The position numbers and the translations under genes are program-made. DNA of 64,000 bases from positions 25,369 to 89,368 of the forward strand of contig VYDH01000038.1 in the NCBI GenBank assembly GCA_009843525.1, read 5' to 3'. Each line of letters opens with the position of its first letter. The first letter of the stretch is position 1. A model generated the notes under the pieces. It searched no databases, was not told the origin of the DNA, and saw nothing but the letters and a program-made list of their open reading frames with translations. Shown one piece after another: positions 54,656-64,000 of the stretch. This DNA comes from Acidimicrobiales bacterium. Lineage in GTDB: Bacteria > Actinomycetota > Acidimicrobiia > Acidimicrobiales > Poriferisodalaceae.

Positions 54656-55527
54656 AGGCACGCACGATCCTGCCGCCGCACCCCGAGCCGCACGCTCCCA
54701 CGGCGTTCACACCGCCTCCGGGCGCCACCGATGCCCATTGCCACATCTTCGGCCCGGCGCACCGGTTCCCATTCGCCCCCGAAGCCACCTACACACCGCC
54801 CGATTCCGGCATCGACGACTTCGAGGTGCTGCAGCAGCGCCTCGGGCTGTCGCGGGCCGTTTTCGTGCAGGCAAGCTGCCATGGCACCGACAACGCCGCC
54901 ATGGTGGACGCGCTCGTGCGAGGCAAGGGCCGCTATGCCGGCGTGGCGATGATCGACGAGTCGTTCGGCGAGGCCGACATCGGCGCGCTGCACGATGCCG
55001 GGGTCCGCGGCACCCGCTTCAACTTCGTCGCTCACCTCGGCGGCGCGCCCGAGCTCGACGTGTTCTGGCGCCTCGTCGACCGGGTGCAGCCGTTCGGCTG
55101 GCACATCGTGCTGCATTTCGATGCGAAGGATCTGCCGCGCTACGCCGAGTTGCTCGACCGGATGCCCTGCCCGTACGTGATCGACCACATGGCCCGGGTC
55201 GACGCTGCCGCCGGGCTCGGCCAAGAGCCATTTGAGGCGCTGCTCGACCTGATGAGGGACGAGCGCGCATGGGTGAAGGTGTCGGGCGCCGAGCGGCTCA
55301 CCGCCGGCGGAACTCTGCCGTATGACGACGTCGTGCCCTACGCCCAAGCGCTCATCGCAGCTGCACCAGACCGGATCCTGTGGGGCACCGACTGGCCCCA
55401 TCCCAACGTGCGCCACATGCCCGACGACGGCGATCTCGTCGACACCCTGGCGGCGTTCGCCCCCGACGAGTCGACCCGCAACCTCATCCTGGTCACCAAT
55501 CCAGAGACGCTCTACGACTTCGGCTAG
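54652..55527 (+). CDS. ligI: 2-pyrone-4,6-dicarboxylate lactonase
   Basis: A 291-residue amidohydrolase-superfamily lactonase that opens 2-pyrone-4,6-dicarboxylate. DAHCHIFGP (residues 27-35), RGTRFNFV, the HFDAKDL and VIDHMAR blocks and LWGTDWPHPN with the catalytic Asp match LigI. No divalent metal is required in characterised LigI. Fully coupled with ligU, 9 nt before pobA. Confidence 0.9.
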   Translation: MKARTILPPHPEPHAPTAFTPPPGATDAHCHIFGPAHRFPFAPEATYTPPDSGIDDFEVLQQRLGLSRAVFVQASCHGTDNAAMVDALVRGKGRYAGVAMIDESFGEADIGALHDAGVRGTRFNFVAHLGGAPELDVFWRLVDRVQPFGWHIVLHFDAKDLPRYAELLDRMPCPYVIDHMARVDAAAGLGQEPFEALLDLMRDERAWVKVSGAERLTAGGTLPYDDVVPYAQALIAAAPDRILWGTDWPHPNVRHMPDDGDLVDTLAAFAPDESTRNLILVTNPETLYDFG

Positions 55528-55536
55528 GGACGGCGG

Positions 55537-56709
55537 ATGAAGACGCAGGTGGTCATCGTGGGTGCCGGACCGGCGGGAACGCTGCTGTCGCACCTGCTGG
55601 GCCGAGCAGGCGTCTCCCATGTCGTGCTGGAGCAGCAGTCACGGGCCTACGTGCTGGCACGCATTCGCGCTGGCGTCCTGGAATGGGGCTCGGTGGAGAT
55701 CCTGCGGGATGCGGGGCTGGCCGAGCGCATGGACCGCGAGGGCCAGGTCCACGACACGATCAACATCGCGTGGCGTGGCTCGGAAATGCTGTCGATCGAC
55801 TCCCATGAGCTGCTCGGGCGCCGGATGATGGCCTACGGCCAGACCAACATCCAAGAGGATCTCTACGAGGCAGTAGATGCAGCGGGCAACACGATCATCT
55901 TCGAGGCCCACGACGTACAGATCAGCGACCCCGCCCGCCGGCCGTCGGTGACCTTCGTGGCCAACGGTGTCAGCGAGCGCATCGACTGCGACTTCGTGGC
56001 TGGCTGCGACGGCTCTCATGGCGTGAGCCGCACCGCCATCCCGGCCAGCGTCCGCACCGAGTTCGAGAAGGACTATCCCTTCGGCTGGCTCGGCATCCTC
56101 TCGGAAACCCCGCCGCTGCCGCACTTGCTGTATGCCAACCATCAGCGGGGTTTCGCGCTGTGCAGCATGCGCAACCCGATGCTGAGCCGGTACTACGTGC
56201 AGTGCCCGCTGACTGACACCATCGACGACTGGCCCGACGACCGCTTCTGGACTGAGCTGCTGACTCGCATCCCTGCCGACAAGGCGGCGCTCGTCGAGAC
56301 CGGACCGTCGATCGAGAAGTCGATCGCTCCACTGCGCAGCTTCGCCTCCGAGCCCATGCGCTACGGCAGCCTCTTCCTGGCCGGCGACGCAGCGCACATC
56401 GTGCCGCCAACCGGTGCCAAGGGCCTGAATCTGGCGATCTCCGACGTGCATTACCTGGCGCGGGCCTTCGTCGATCACTACCAGCGTGGCGACGACGGCT
56501 ACCTCGACAGCTATTCAGAGATGGCGTCGCGGCGGGTGTGGGGCGCCATGCGGTTCTCGTGGTCGCTCACGATGCTGCTGCACCGGTTCCCCGACATGAG
56601 CGACTTCGACCAGCGCGCGCAGGAGCAGGAGCTGTACCACCTGTCCACGTCGCAGTCGGCCCAGATCGCCTTCGCCGAGCAGTACGTCGGTCTGCCGCTC
56701 GAGGTCTAG
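55537..56709 (+). CDS. pobA: 4-hydroxybenzoate 3-monooxygenase
   Basis: A 390-residue flavin monooxygenase. FAD-binding GAGPAG (9-14), EQQSRAYV, ARIRAGVLEWG and LFLAGDAAHIVPPTGAKGLNLA are the p-hydroxybenzoate hydroxylase signature. It converts 4-hydroxybenzoate, with NAD(P)H and O2, to protocatechuate, the LigAB substrate. It is the last gene of the plus-strand operon and converges with ligB. It makes the island a complete 4-hydroxybenzoate route. Confidence 0.9.
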   Translation: MKTQVVIVGAGPAGTLLSHLLGRAGVSHVVLEQQSRAYVLARIRAGVLEWGSVEILRDAGLAERMDREGQVHDTINIAWRGSEMLSIDSHELLGRRMMAYGQTNIQEDLYEAVDAAGNTIIFEAHDVQISDPARRPSVTFVANGVSERIDCDFVAGCDGSHGVSRTAIPASVRTEFEKDYPFGWLGILSETPPLPHLLYANHQRGFALCSMRNPMLSRYYVQCPLTDTIDDWPDDRFWTELLTRIPADKAALVETGPSIEKSIAPLRSFASEPMRYGSLFLAGDAAHIVPPTGAKGLNLAISDVHYLARAFVDHYQRGDDGYLDSYSEMASRRVWGAMRFSWSLTMLLHRFPDMSDFDQRAQEQELYHLSTSQSAQIAFAEQYVGLPLEV

Positions 56710-56742
56710 CGCTGCCGTGCTTCCCGCTCTTGTTCGCTTCGC

Positions 56743-58052
<1,310 letters not shown>

Positions 58053-58183
58053 GGCGCCCCCTCGGCCAACCGAGGCTATTGACTTCAGATTCTGCCCGGT
58101 AGGTCTGTTTGCGCCGAGCGATCAAATCGGAATCGTCACAAGGTCCGCCTAGGGTCGGGGCCGCCAGCGGACAGGGGAGTGCG

Positions 58184-59128
58184 GTGAAGATCATCCTTGC
58201 CGGAGAGGGCGCTATTGGGCGCAAGCACATCGCTGCGCTGCAGCGGATTGACGATGTCGAGGTGGTCGCCATAGTGGGCGGCCTCGCCGACGACACTGAG
58301 GCGTTCGCAGACGAGTTCGGCATCGAGCGGTGGACGACCGACCTGGCCGAAGCGTTGGCGCTCGACGCCGATGCGGCGATCCTCGCAACCCCGACACAGA
58401 TGCACGCAGCCCAAGCCATCCAGACCATGCGGGCGGGCAAGCACGTGCTGGTCGAGATCCCGATGGCCGACAATCTCGCCGACAGCTCCGAGCTGGTGCG
58501 GACTCAGCAAGAGACCGGCGTCACCGCGATGGTCTGCCACACCAGACGTTTCAACCCGAGCCATCAGTGGATGCACGACCGCATCAGCCGTGGCGAGCTG
58601 ACGCTGCAGCATCTCGTGGTGGAGACGTACTTCTTCCGGCGCGAGAACCGCAATGCCATGGGCAAGCCCCGCACGTGGACCGATCACCTGCTGTGGCACC
58701 ACTCGTGTCACACCGTCGATCTCTTCGGCTACCAGACGGGCGAGCCGATCACCGCCGGATGGGCACAGCAGGGGCCGACGCACCCCGAGCTGGGCATCGC
58801 CATGGACATGACCATCGGCATGAGCGTGCCGTCGGGGGCGCTGTGCACCCTGTCGCTCTCGTTCAACAACAACGGTCCGCTCGGCACGTTCTTCCGCTAC
58901 ATCTGCGACAACGGCACCTACATCGCCCGCTACGACGACCTGGTGGACGGCTACGACAACCCTGTCGACCTGGCGGGCGTCGCGATCTCCAGCGATGGCA
59001 TCGAGCTGCAGGACCGGGAGTTCATCTCGGCGATCACCGAGGGGCGTGAGCCCAACGCGTCAGTCGCCCAGTGCCTTGGCGCGATGGAGACCATCGACAT
59101 GCTGGAGAAAACCATCGCTGAGCGCTGA
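58184..59128 (+). CDS. ligC: 4-carboxy-2-hydroxymuconate-6-semialdehyde dehydrogenase
   Basis: A 314-residue Gfo/Idh/MocA-fold dehydrogenase. It oxidises the LigAB product (as hemiacetal) to 2-pyrone-4,6-dicarboxylate with NAD(P). The Rossmann motif GEGAIGRKH, TPTQMHAAQA, VEIPMADN, HTRRFNPSHQW, TDHLLWHHSCHTVDLF and LSLSFNNNGPLGTFFRYICD match LigC closely. GTG 58184 behind GGGGAG. It is transcribed alone in plus orientation. Confidence 0.9.
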   Translation: MKIILAGEGAIGRKHIAALQRIDDVEVVAIVGGLADDTEAFADEFGIERWTTDLAEALALDADAAILATPTQMHAAQAIQTMRAGKHVLVEIPMADNLADSSELVRTQQETGVTAMVCHTRRFNPSHQWMHDRISRGELTLQHLVVETYFFRRENRNAMGKPRTWTDHLLWHHSCHTVDLFGYQTGEPITAGWAQQGPTHPELGIAMDMTIGMSVPSGALCTLSLSFNNNGPLGTFFRYICDNGTYIARYDDLVDGYDNPVDLAGVAISSDGIELQDREFISAITEGREPNASVAQCLGAMETIDMLEKTIAER

Positions 59129-59226
59129 GAGCGCTGGTCGGATTCAACGCCGGCAAGAGCCGATCCCAAGCGGGTCACGACCGTTGATGACACAGGCACA
59201 TACCTTGACGCGCTATCAAATGGGCC

Positions 59227-60714
59227 ATGGCGGAACTGCGGAAGCCTGACGCCGAGTTCCCTGCCTATGACGAAGCGTTCGACCGCGACGGCTCCGTCCG
59301 GCCCCTCTATGCGGCCATCGTGGAGCGCTTCTCCAACTTCGACACGGCCGAGCTGCGGCGCCGCGAGGGCATCATCGAAGAGGAATTCCGCCGCCAGGGC
59401 ATCACCTTCACCGTGTACGGCGATTCGCAAGGCACCGAGCGGACCTGGCCGATGGACTTGTTCCCCCGGCTCATCGCCGCAGCAGAGTGGCGCGAGATCG
59501 AGCGGGGCCTCTCACAGCGCGTCACCGCGCTGAACAGGTTCCTGGCCGACATCTACACCGGCGAGGGCGCAGCGATGGCCGACGGCGTCGTGCCTGCGTG
59601 GCTGGTGCAGTCATCGGACGGATTCGAGCGCAATGCCTTCGGCGTCAGCGTGCCCCACGACGCCCACTGCGTCATCGCGGGCATCGACCTGGTGCGCGAT
59701 GCCGAGGGCCAGTACCGGGTGCTGGAGGACAATCTGCGCAACCCCAGCGGGATCAGCTACGTCATCGAGAACCGGGCGGCGATGACCAAGGCGTTTCCCC
59801 GCGTGTGGGAAGACCACACCGTCGAACCGGTGAGCCAGTACGGCCGGATGCTGCGCACGGCACTCGAATCCGTGGCGCCCACCGGGTCCGGCGACAAGCC
59901 GCTCATCGTCATCCTGACGCCGGGCATCTACAACTCGGCCTACTTCGAGCACGCCTTCCTCGCCCGCGAGATGGGCGTGGAGCTGGTCGAAGGTCCCGAC
60001 CTCGTGGTGGACGAGCATGTCGTGTACCTGCGCACCATCGAGGGGCTGGTGCCGGTCGACGTGATCTACCGCCGCATCGACGACACCTTCTTGGACCCGG
60101 TCTCGTTCCGCCCCGATTCGACGCTGGGCGTGCCGGGGCTGCTCGGCGCCATGCGCGCGGGCACGGTGACGGTGTGCAACTCGATCGGCAACGGCGTGGC
60201 GGACGACAAGGCCATCCATCCCTACGTCACCGACCTCATTCGCTACTACCTGGGCGAGCAGGCGATCCTGCCCAACGTCGAGACCTACGTGATGTGGGAA
60301 CCCGACCAGCGCGAGGCGGCGTTCGACCGGCTCGACGAACTGGTCATCAAGCCCGTCGGCGAGTCGGGCGGCTACGGCATCGTCATCGGCCGCGACGCAT
60401 CCGATGAGGAGCTGGCGGACGCACGGGCCGAGATCGAGCGCGACCCGCGCAACTGGGTGGTGCAGGAAGTGGTGGAGCTGTCGACGCTGGCCTCCCTGTG
60501 CGACGACGTGCTCGAGCCGCGCCACCTCGACCTGCGGCCGTTCGTGATCACCGGTGAGCGGACTCAGGTGTTCCCCGGCGGCCTGACGCGCGTGGCCATG
60601 CGCAAGGGCTCGCTGATCGTGAACTCCTCGCAGGGCGGCGGCTCGAAGGACACCTGGGTGCTGGCCGACGGCGCCCACTCGAACGGCGCCTCGGCACAGG
60701 ACGCCGCCCGATGA
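59227..60714 (+). CDS. Circularly permuted ATP-grasp protein
   Basis: A 495-residue CP_ATPgrasp_2 (formerly DUF404/407) protein. The N-terminal half shows the family's TALNRFLADIYTGEG and LEDNLRNPSGISYVIENR, then DVIYRRIDDTFLDP and KPVGESGGYGI. It is predicted to form a peptide-like or amide bond with ATP. The product is not established. First gene of a three-gene operon with alpha-E and transglutaminase-like proteins, overlapping the next by 4 nt. Confidence 0.85.
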   Translation: MAELRKPDAEFPAYDEAFDRDGSVRPLYAAIVERFSNFDTAELRRREGIIEEEFRRQGITFTVYGDSQGTERTWPMDLFPRLIAAAEWREIERGLSQRVTALNRFLADIYTGEGAAMADGVVPAWLVQSSDGFERNAFGVSVPHDAHCVIAGIDLVRDAEGQYRVLEDNLRNPSGISYVIENRAAMTKAFPRVWEDHTVEPVSQYGRMLRTALESVAPTGSGDKPLIVILTPGIYNSAYFEHAFLAREMGVELVEGPDLVVDEHVVYLRTIEGLVPVDVIYRRIDDTFLDPVSFRPDSTLGVPGLLGAMRAGTVTVCNSIGNGVADDKAIHPYVTDLIRYYLGEQAILPNVETYVMWEPDQREAAFDRLDELVIKPVGESGGYGIVIGRDASDEELADARAEIERDPRNWVVQEVVELSTLASLCDDVLEPRHLDLRPFVITGERTQVFPGGLTRVAMRKGSLIVNSSQGGGSKDTWVLADGAHSNGASAQDAAR

Positions 60715-61703
60715 TCCTGGCCCGCCACGCCGATTCCCTGCTGTGGGCCGGTCGTTACCTGGAGCGGGCCGACACCATCGCCCGCTGCGTGTCTGTGGAG
60801 ACCAACGCGGTCATGCACCGCCAGGCCACCGAGGCCCGGCTGGCGTCGCGCCGGCTGGTGCAGGCTCTGGGGCTGCAGGACGAGTTCGTCGCCGCGCAGG
60901 TCGGCACCGGCCCGTATGCCGTCATGGACTTCCTGGTCTCGGACGACTCGCATCCCGGCTCGGTAGTGTCGGCCGTCCAAGCCGTGCGGGAGAACCTGCG
61001 CATCGTACGCGATCGCATCCCGGTGGAACTGTGGGAAGAGGCCAACAGCCTCCACATCCTGATGCAGAGCGCCAAATCGGTGGGTGCTGCCGCCCGGGAG
61101 CAGACCGGCGGCGAGGTGTCGCGCATGTCGGTGATCACCGCCCGGCGGGGGTGCCGCTCGCTCAGCGGCGTGATGACCGAGTCGATGAGCCGTGACGAGG
61201 GCTACGCGTTCATGGAAGCGGGCCGGCTGCTCGAGCGGTCCATCCTGACGGTCGAGCTGCTGAAGTCGGGCCTCGGGACCGGCAGCGATGTCTTCGACGG
61301 CAACCGGCTGCTGGCGTTCACACATTCTCTGCAGGCCGCGAAACGCGAGCTCGGCCACTCGCCCGGGTGGCACGCAGTGGCGAAGTTCCTGCTGCAGCAC
61401 GAGCACCTGCCCCGCTCGGTGCTGTGGTGCCTGGGCAGGGTGGAGCAGCGCCTGGACGACCTCGCGGCAGCCGCGGGAGCGGTGGCGACGCCCCGGCGGC
61501 GCGCCGGCGCGCTGCGGGCGCACCTGGAGTACGGCGAGCTGGACCAGCTGCTCGCCGAACCCGAGGCCGAGCTGTCGTACTTGGGCTCGTCGCTGGCCGA
61601 GCTGGCCGGCGATGTGCATGCCAGCACGGTGGCCAGATCGGGCTTCGCCGAGGTCCACGCACAGTTCGTGCGGCCCGGCGACGGCACGGGCAGGCCGCGA
61701 TGA
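60711..61703 (+). CDS. Alpha-E domain protein (DUF403)
   Basis: A 330-residue all-helical protein: MILARHADSLLWAGRYLERADTIAR is the conserved start. It is widely linked to circularly permuted ATP-grasp and transglutaminase genes, and its biochemical role is unknown. ATGA overlaps with both neighbours tie the three genes into one unit. Confidence 0.85.
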   Translation: MILARHADSLLWAGRYLERADTIARCVSVETNAVMHRQATEARLASRRLVQALGLQDEFVAAQVGTGPYAVMDFLVSDDSHPGSVVSAVQAVRENLRIVRDRIPVELWEEANSLHILMQSAKSVGAAAREQTGGEVSRMSVITARRGCRSLSGVMTESMSRDEGYAFMEAGRLLERSILTVELLKSGLGTGSDVFDGNRLLAFTHSLQAAKRELGHSPGWHAVAKFLLQHEHLPRSVLWCLGRVEQRLDDLAAAAGAVATPRRRAGALRAHLEYGELDQLLAEPEAELSYLGSSLAELAGDVHASTVARSGFAEVHAQFVRPGDGTGRPR

Positions 61704-62686
61704 GGCTCGACATCGCCTACCGGCTGCACTTCACCTACGCCGAGCCTGTGTCGGAGTCGCAGAACGAGATCCGCGTGAGGCCCCGTGACGATCTGCGCCA
61801 GCGAGTGCTGTCGTACCGGTTGACCACAACGCCAGCGACCCGTGTGCTGCAGATGCGCGACTACTTCGGCACGACGGTCGACCACCTGGGCATACGCGGG
61901 TCGCACGACGACCTGCTGGTGCTGGCCGAGGCATCGGTGGAGACCACCCCGACCGACGAAACCCCCGCACCGGTGAGCTGCGAGCGGCTGGACGATCAGC
62001 AGTTCGTCAACTCCCACATCGAGTATCTCGCTCCGTCCCAGCATGTGCAGTGGGGCGAACTGGTCAACGAGGTGGCCTCGTGGGCCGTCCGCAGTGCAGC
62101 CGATGACGTGTGCGAGCGCGTGCTCGCGGTCGCCCAGGCCGTGCCCACGGTGCTCACCTACGAGCGAGGCTCGACCGCTATCGGCGTGACGCTGGAGGAG
62201 CTGATCGACGGCGGGCGGGGGGTCTGCCAGGACTTCGCGCACCTTGCGGTGGGAATGCTGCGGTGTACCGGCATCCCGGCGCGCTACGTCTCGGGCTACT
62301 TGTTTGCGCTCGATGAGACACGCCCCGACCACGACGCTGATGGCGATCCGGATTCGGCGGGCATCTCGGTGCAGACCCACGCTTGGATCGAGGCCGCGGT
62401 GCCCGGCTACGGGTGGCATGCGCTCGACCCCACCAACGGCGGGCTCGTCGGCGAACGCCACGTCGTGATCGGTTACGGCCGTGACTACAACGATGTCCCG
62501 CCGGTGCGCGGGGTGTTCAACGGAGCGGCCGACGCCAAGGTTGACGCGGAGGTGATCATCGCCCAGCCGACGGCACCGGTCTCGATGGTGACCGAGCCGA
62601 TCCGCCGGCAGGCCCGAGTCGCGGTGAGCCCTCCCGCGGATGGGGCGGCCCAGCAGCAGGCCGCACAGCAACAGCAGCAGCAGTAG
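61700..62686 (+). CDS. Transglutaminase-like protease/ligase family protein
   Basis: A 328-residue transglutaminase-fold protein with N-terminal bacterial Bact_transglu_N part (LDIAYRLHFTYAEPVSESQNE). The catalytic Cys is in GVCQDFAHL (~176), the His in THAWIEA (~226) and the Asp in LDPTNGG. It likely cleaves or ligates isopeptide bonds made by the operon. The C-terminus ends in a short Ala/Gln-rich tract with six final Gln, unusual in this family. Start ATG 61700 overlaps the previous stop. Confidence 0.85.
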   Translation: MRLDIAYRLHFTYAEPVSESQNEIRVRPRDDLRQRVLSYRLTTTPATRVLQMRDYFGTTVDHLGIRGSHDDLLVLAEASVETTPTDETPAPVSCERLDDQQFVNSHIEYLAPSQHVQWGELVNEVASWAVRSAADDVCERVLAVAQAVPTVLTYERGSTAIGVTLEELIDGGRGVCQDFAHLAVGMLRCTGIPARYVSGYLFALDETRPDHDADGDPDSAGISVQTHAWIEAAVPGYGWHALDPTNGGLVGERHVVIGYGRDYNDVPPVRGVFNGAADAKVDAEVIIAQPTAPVSMVTEPIRRQARVAVSPPADGAAQQQAAQQQQQQ

Positions 62687-62698
62687 CGGCCGGGGCGG

Positions 62699-63949
62699 CT
62701 ACCAGGGGTCGATGGGGTGCTTGCGCCCCTCGCGCGGTGCCGGCGCCGGGAACGTCGCCAACAGGCGGGCGATCAGGTCGCGCGTCTCGGCCGGATCGAT
62801 GATGTCGTCCAGCAGGAACGACCGGGCGAACTCCAGGCCGGTGTTGCGTTCCTTCCATTCTGCGACGCGCCGATCGCGGATCTCGCGCTGGGTTGCGTCG
62901 TCGGGCGCAGCCTCGAGTTCGTCGCGGTACACGATATTCACCGCGCCCTCGAGGCCCATGCCGCCGAATTCGGCAGTCGGCCAGCCGACATACAGGTCGG
63001 GGTCGAGAGCGTCGGAGCCCATGGCGTAGTAGCCGAGGCCGTACGCCTTGCGCAGGATCACGCCCAGGATCGGCACGTCGGCAGCGCTGATCGCCACCAG
63101 GGTGCGGGCGCTGTGACGCACGATCGCAGACTTCTCCGCAGCCGTGCCGATCATGAAGCCGGGGGTGTCGCACAGGAACAGCAGCGGCAGGTCGTACGCA
63201 TTGCACAGCTCGACGAAGCGCGAGAACTTGGCCGAGCCTTCCGAGTCGATGGCACCGGCACCGAACATCGGGTTGTTCGCCAGCACGCCGATGCGGTGCC
63301 CCTCGATGCGGCACAGCGATGTCGACAGGCATCGCCCGAAGAGCGGGCGAAGCTCCATCACCGAGTCTTCGTCGGCCAGGATCTCCACGATCTTGCGCAC
63401 GTCATAGGCGCGCCGGGGGTTCTCGGGCACCATCGTGCGCAACGGGGTCTGGTCGTGGGCGACCGGCGGCGGGGGAGCTGCCACGTCGGTGAAGTACGAC
63501 AGGTACCTGCGAGCTGTCTGCAGGGCCGCTGTCTCGTCGTCGACCACCAGATCGACAGCACCGGTCCGTTCATGCAGCGACATGGGGCCGAGTTCTTCGG
63601 GGGTCAGATCCTCGCCGGTCGCCGACCTCACCAGCGGCGGCCCCGACAGTCCCATCGTCGAGTCCCTGGTTGCGATCACCACGTCGGAGGTGCCGGCGAT
63701 GTTCGCCTGCCCTGCGAAGCTCGGTCCCGACAGGATCGTGACAATCGGCACCAGTCCCGACATCTTTGCGAGCTGTATGAAGGTGGTCACCGTGCCGCTG
63801 GCGTAGTACAGCTCGGTGGCCCGGGCCCCGGCGCCCTCCGACCAGAAGATGACCGGCCAGCGGTTGCGCTCGGCCACCTCCATCATCCGGTCCACCTTGC
63901 GATGGTTGTGCGGGCTCTGGCTGCCGCCCATCACCGTGTAGTCGTAGAG
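62699..63949 (-). pseudogene. Acyl-CoA carboxylase beta subunit, 5' truncated
   Basis: The carboxyltransferase region is well kept for ~411 residues: LPLLFLCDTPGFMIG, VILRKAYGLGYYAMG and VGWPTAEFGGMG, ending GRKHPIDPW. Family sequence continues upstream of the GTG at 63934 for a few codons (LYDYTVMGG). It then meets an in-frame TAA at 63959-63961 with no recognisable homology beyond. The usual N-terminal ~100 residues are missing. This may be a truncated gene, a frameshift, or a sequence break near the window end. If expressed from 63934 or 63931 it could still be a shortened carboxyltransferase. Its stop lies 12 nt from the convergent transglutaminase. Confidence 0.55.
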
Positions 63950-64000
63950 GCTGTTCGGTTAGTTGTTGCTGATTGTGGATCGGATGGCCGTTCGGGGGGT

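Noticed and set aside
60564..62671. Two long minus-strand frames under the ATP-grasp operon
   Set aside because: They are shadows of the alpha-E and transglutaminase genes, which overlap by ATGA and show family motifs.

Overview
The window is G+C-rich DNA, densely coding on both strands, from what looks like a high-GC actinobacterium. A member of Acidimicrobiia or a close relative is my best guess. The pointers are an F420-type luciferase-like oxidoreductase, a mitochondrial-type aconitase, a TrpB2-type tryptophan synthase beta chain, a leucine leader peptide in front of leuA, many GTG starts and 1-4 nt gene overlaps. I see no transposase, phage gene, CRISPR array or rRNA. The single tRNA is tRNA-Val(CAC).

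Layout. 1-2430: the 3' part of a plant-type leucine-rich-repeat domain fused in one frame to an oligopeptide-binding (SBP family 5) domain. 2453-10524: central metabolism (phosphatase, quinone oxidoreductase, citrate synthase, acyl-CoA carboxylase beta chain, LysR regulator, aconitase). 10707-12500: a nucleobase-permease-like protein with a degenerate ATPase-like tail. 12482-21369: a minus-strand lipid and envelope run (acyl-CoA reductase/HAD fusion, LarA-like enzyme, PlsC, ABC exporter, D,D-carboxypeptidase, methyltransferase). 21432-23696: small secreted and lipoprotein genes of unknown function. 23721-31500: leuA with its attenuator, an alpha/beta hydrolase, a membrane-anchored Mur ligase, Ddl and polyphosphate kinase. 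31699-42598: accessory oxidative metabolism (thiolase-like protein, membrane J-protein, VOC protein, sulfatase, SDR, F420-type oxidoreductase, TrpB2, PrpF, P450).

42713-59128 is the main metabolic island. A minus-strand operon encodes an SsuABC/TauABC-like importer (one permease carries an RDD-like membrane domain), an MBL-fold hydrolase and an alpha/beta hydrolase. It lies divergent to a LysR regulator and next to a TPP-dependent enzyme. Beyond these is a complete set for 4-hydroxybenzoate to protocatechuate (PobA) and its 4,5-cleavage: LigAB dioxygenase, LigC dehydrogenase, LigI lactonase, LigU tautomerase, LigJ hydratase and LigK aldolase, yielding pyruvate and oxaloacetate. The citrate synthase and aconitase genes at the left could consume those products.

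59227-62686 is the circularly permuted ATP-grasp / alpha-E / transglutaminase operon. The window ends in a 5'-truncated acyl-CoA carboxylase beta chain. The most unusual objects are protein fusions: LRR-SBP, RDD-permease, permease-ATPase-like and reductase-HAD. The next most unusual are the leuA attenuator and the linkage of an uncharacterised importer/hydrolase operon to the protocatechuate 4,5-pathway.
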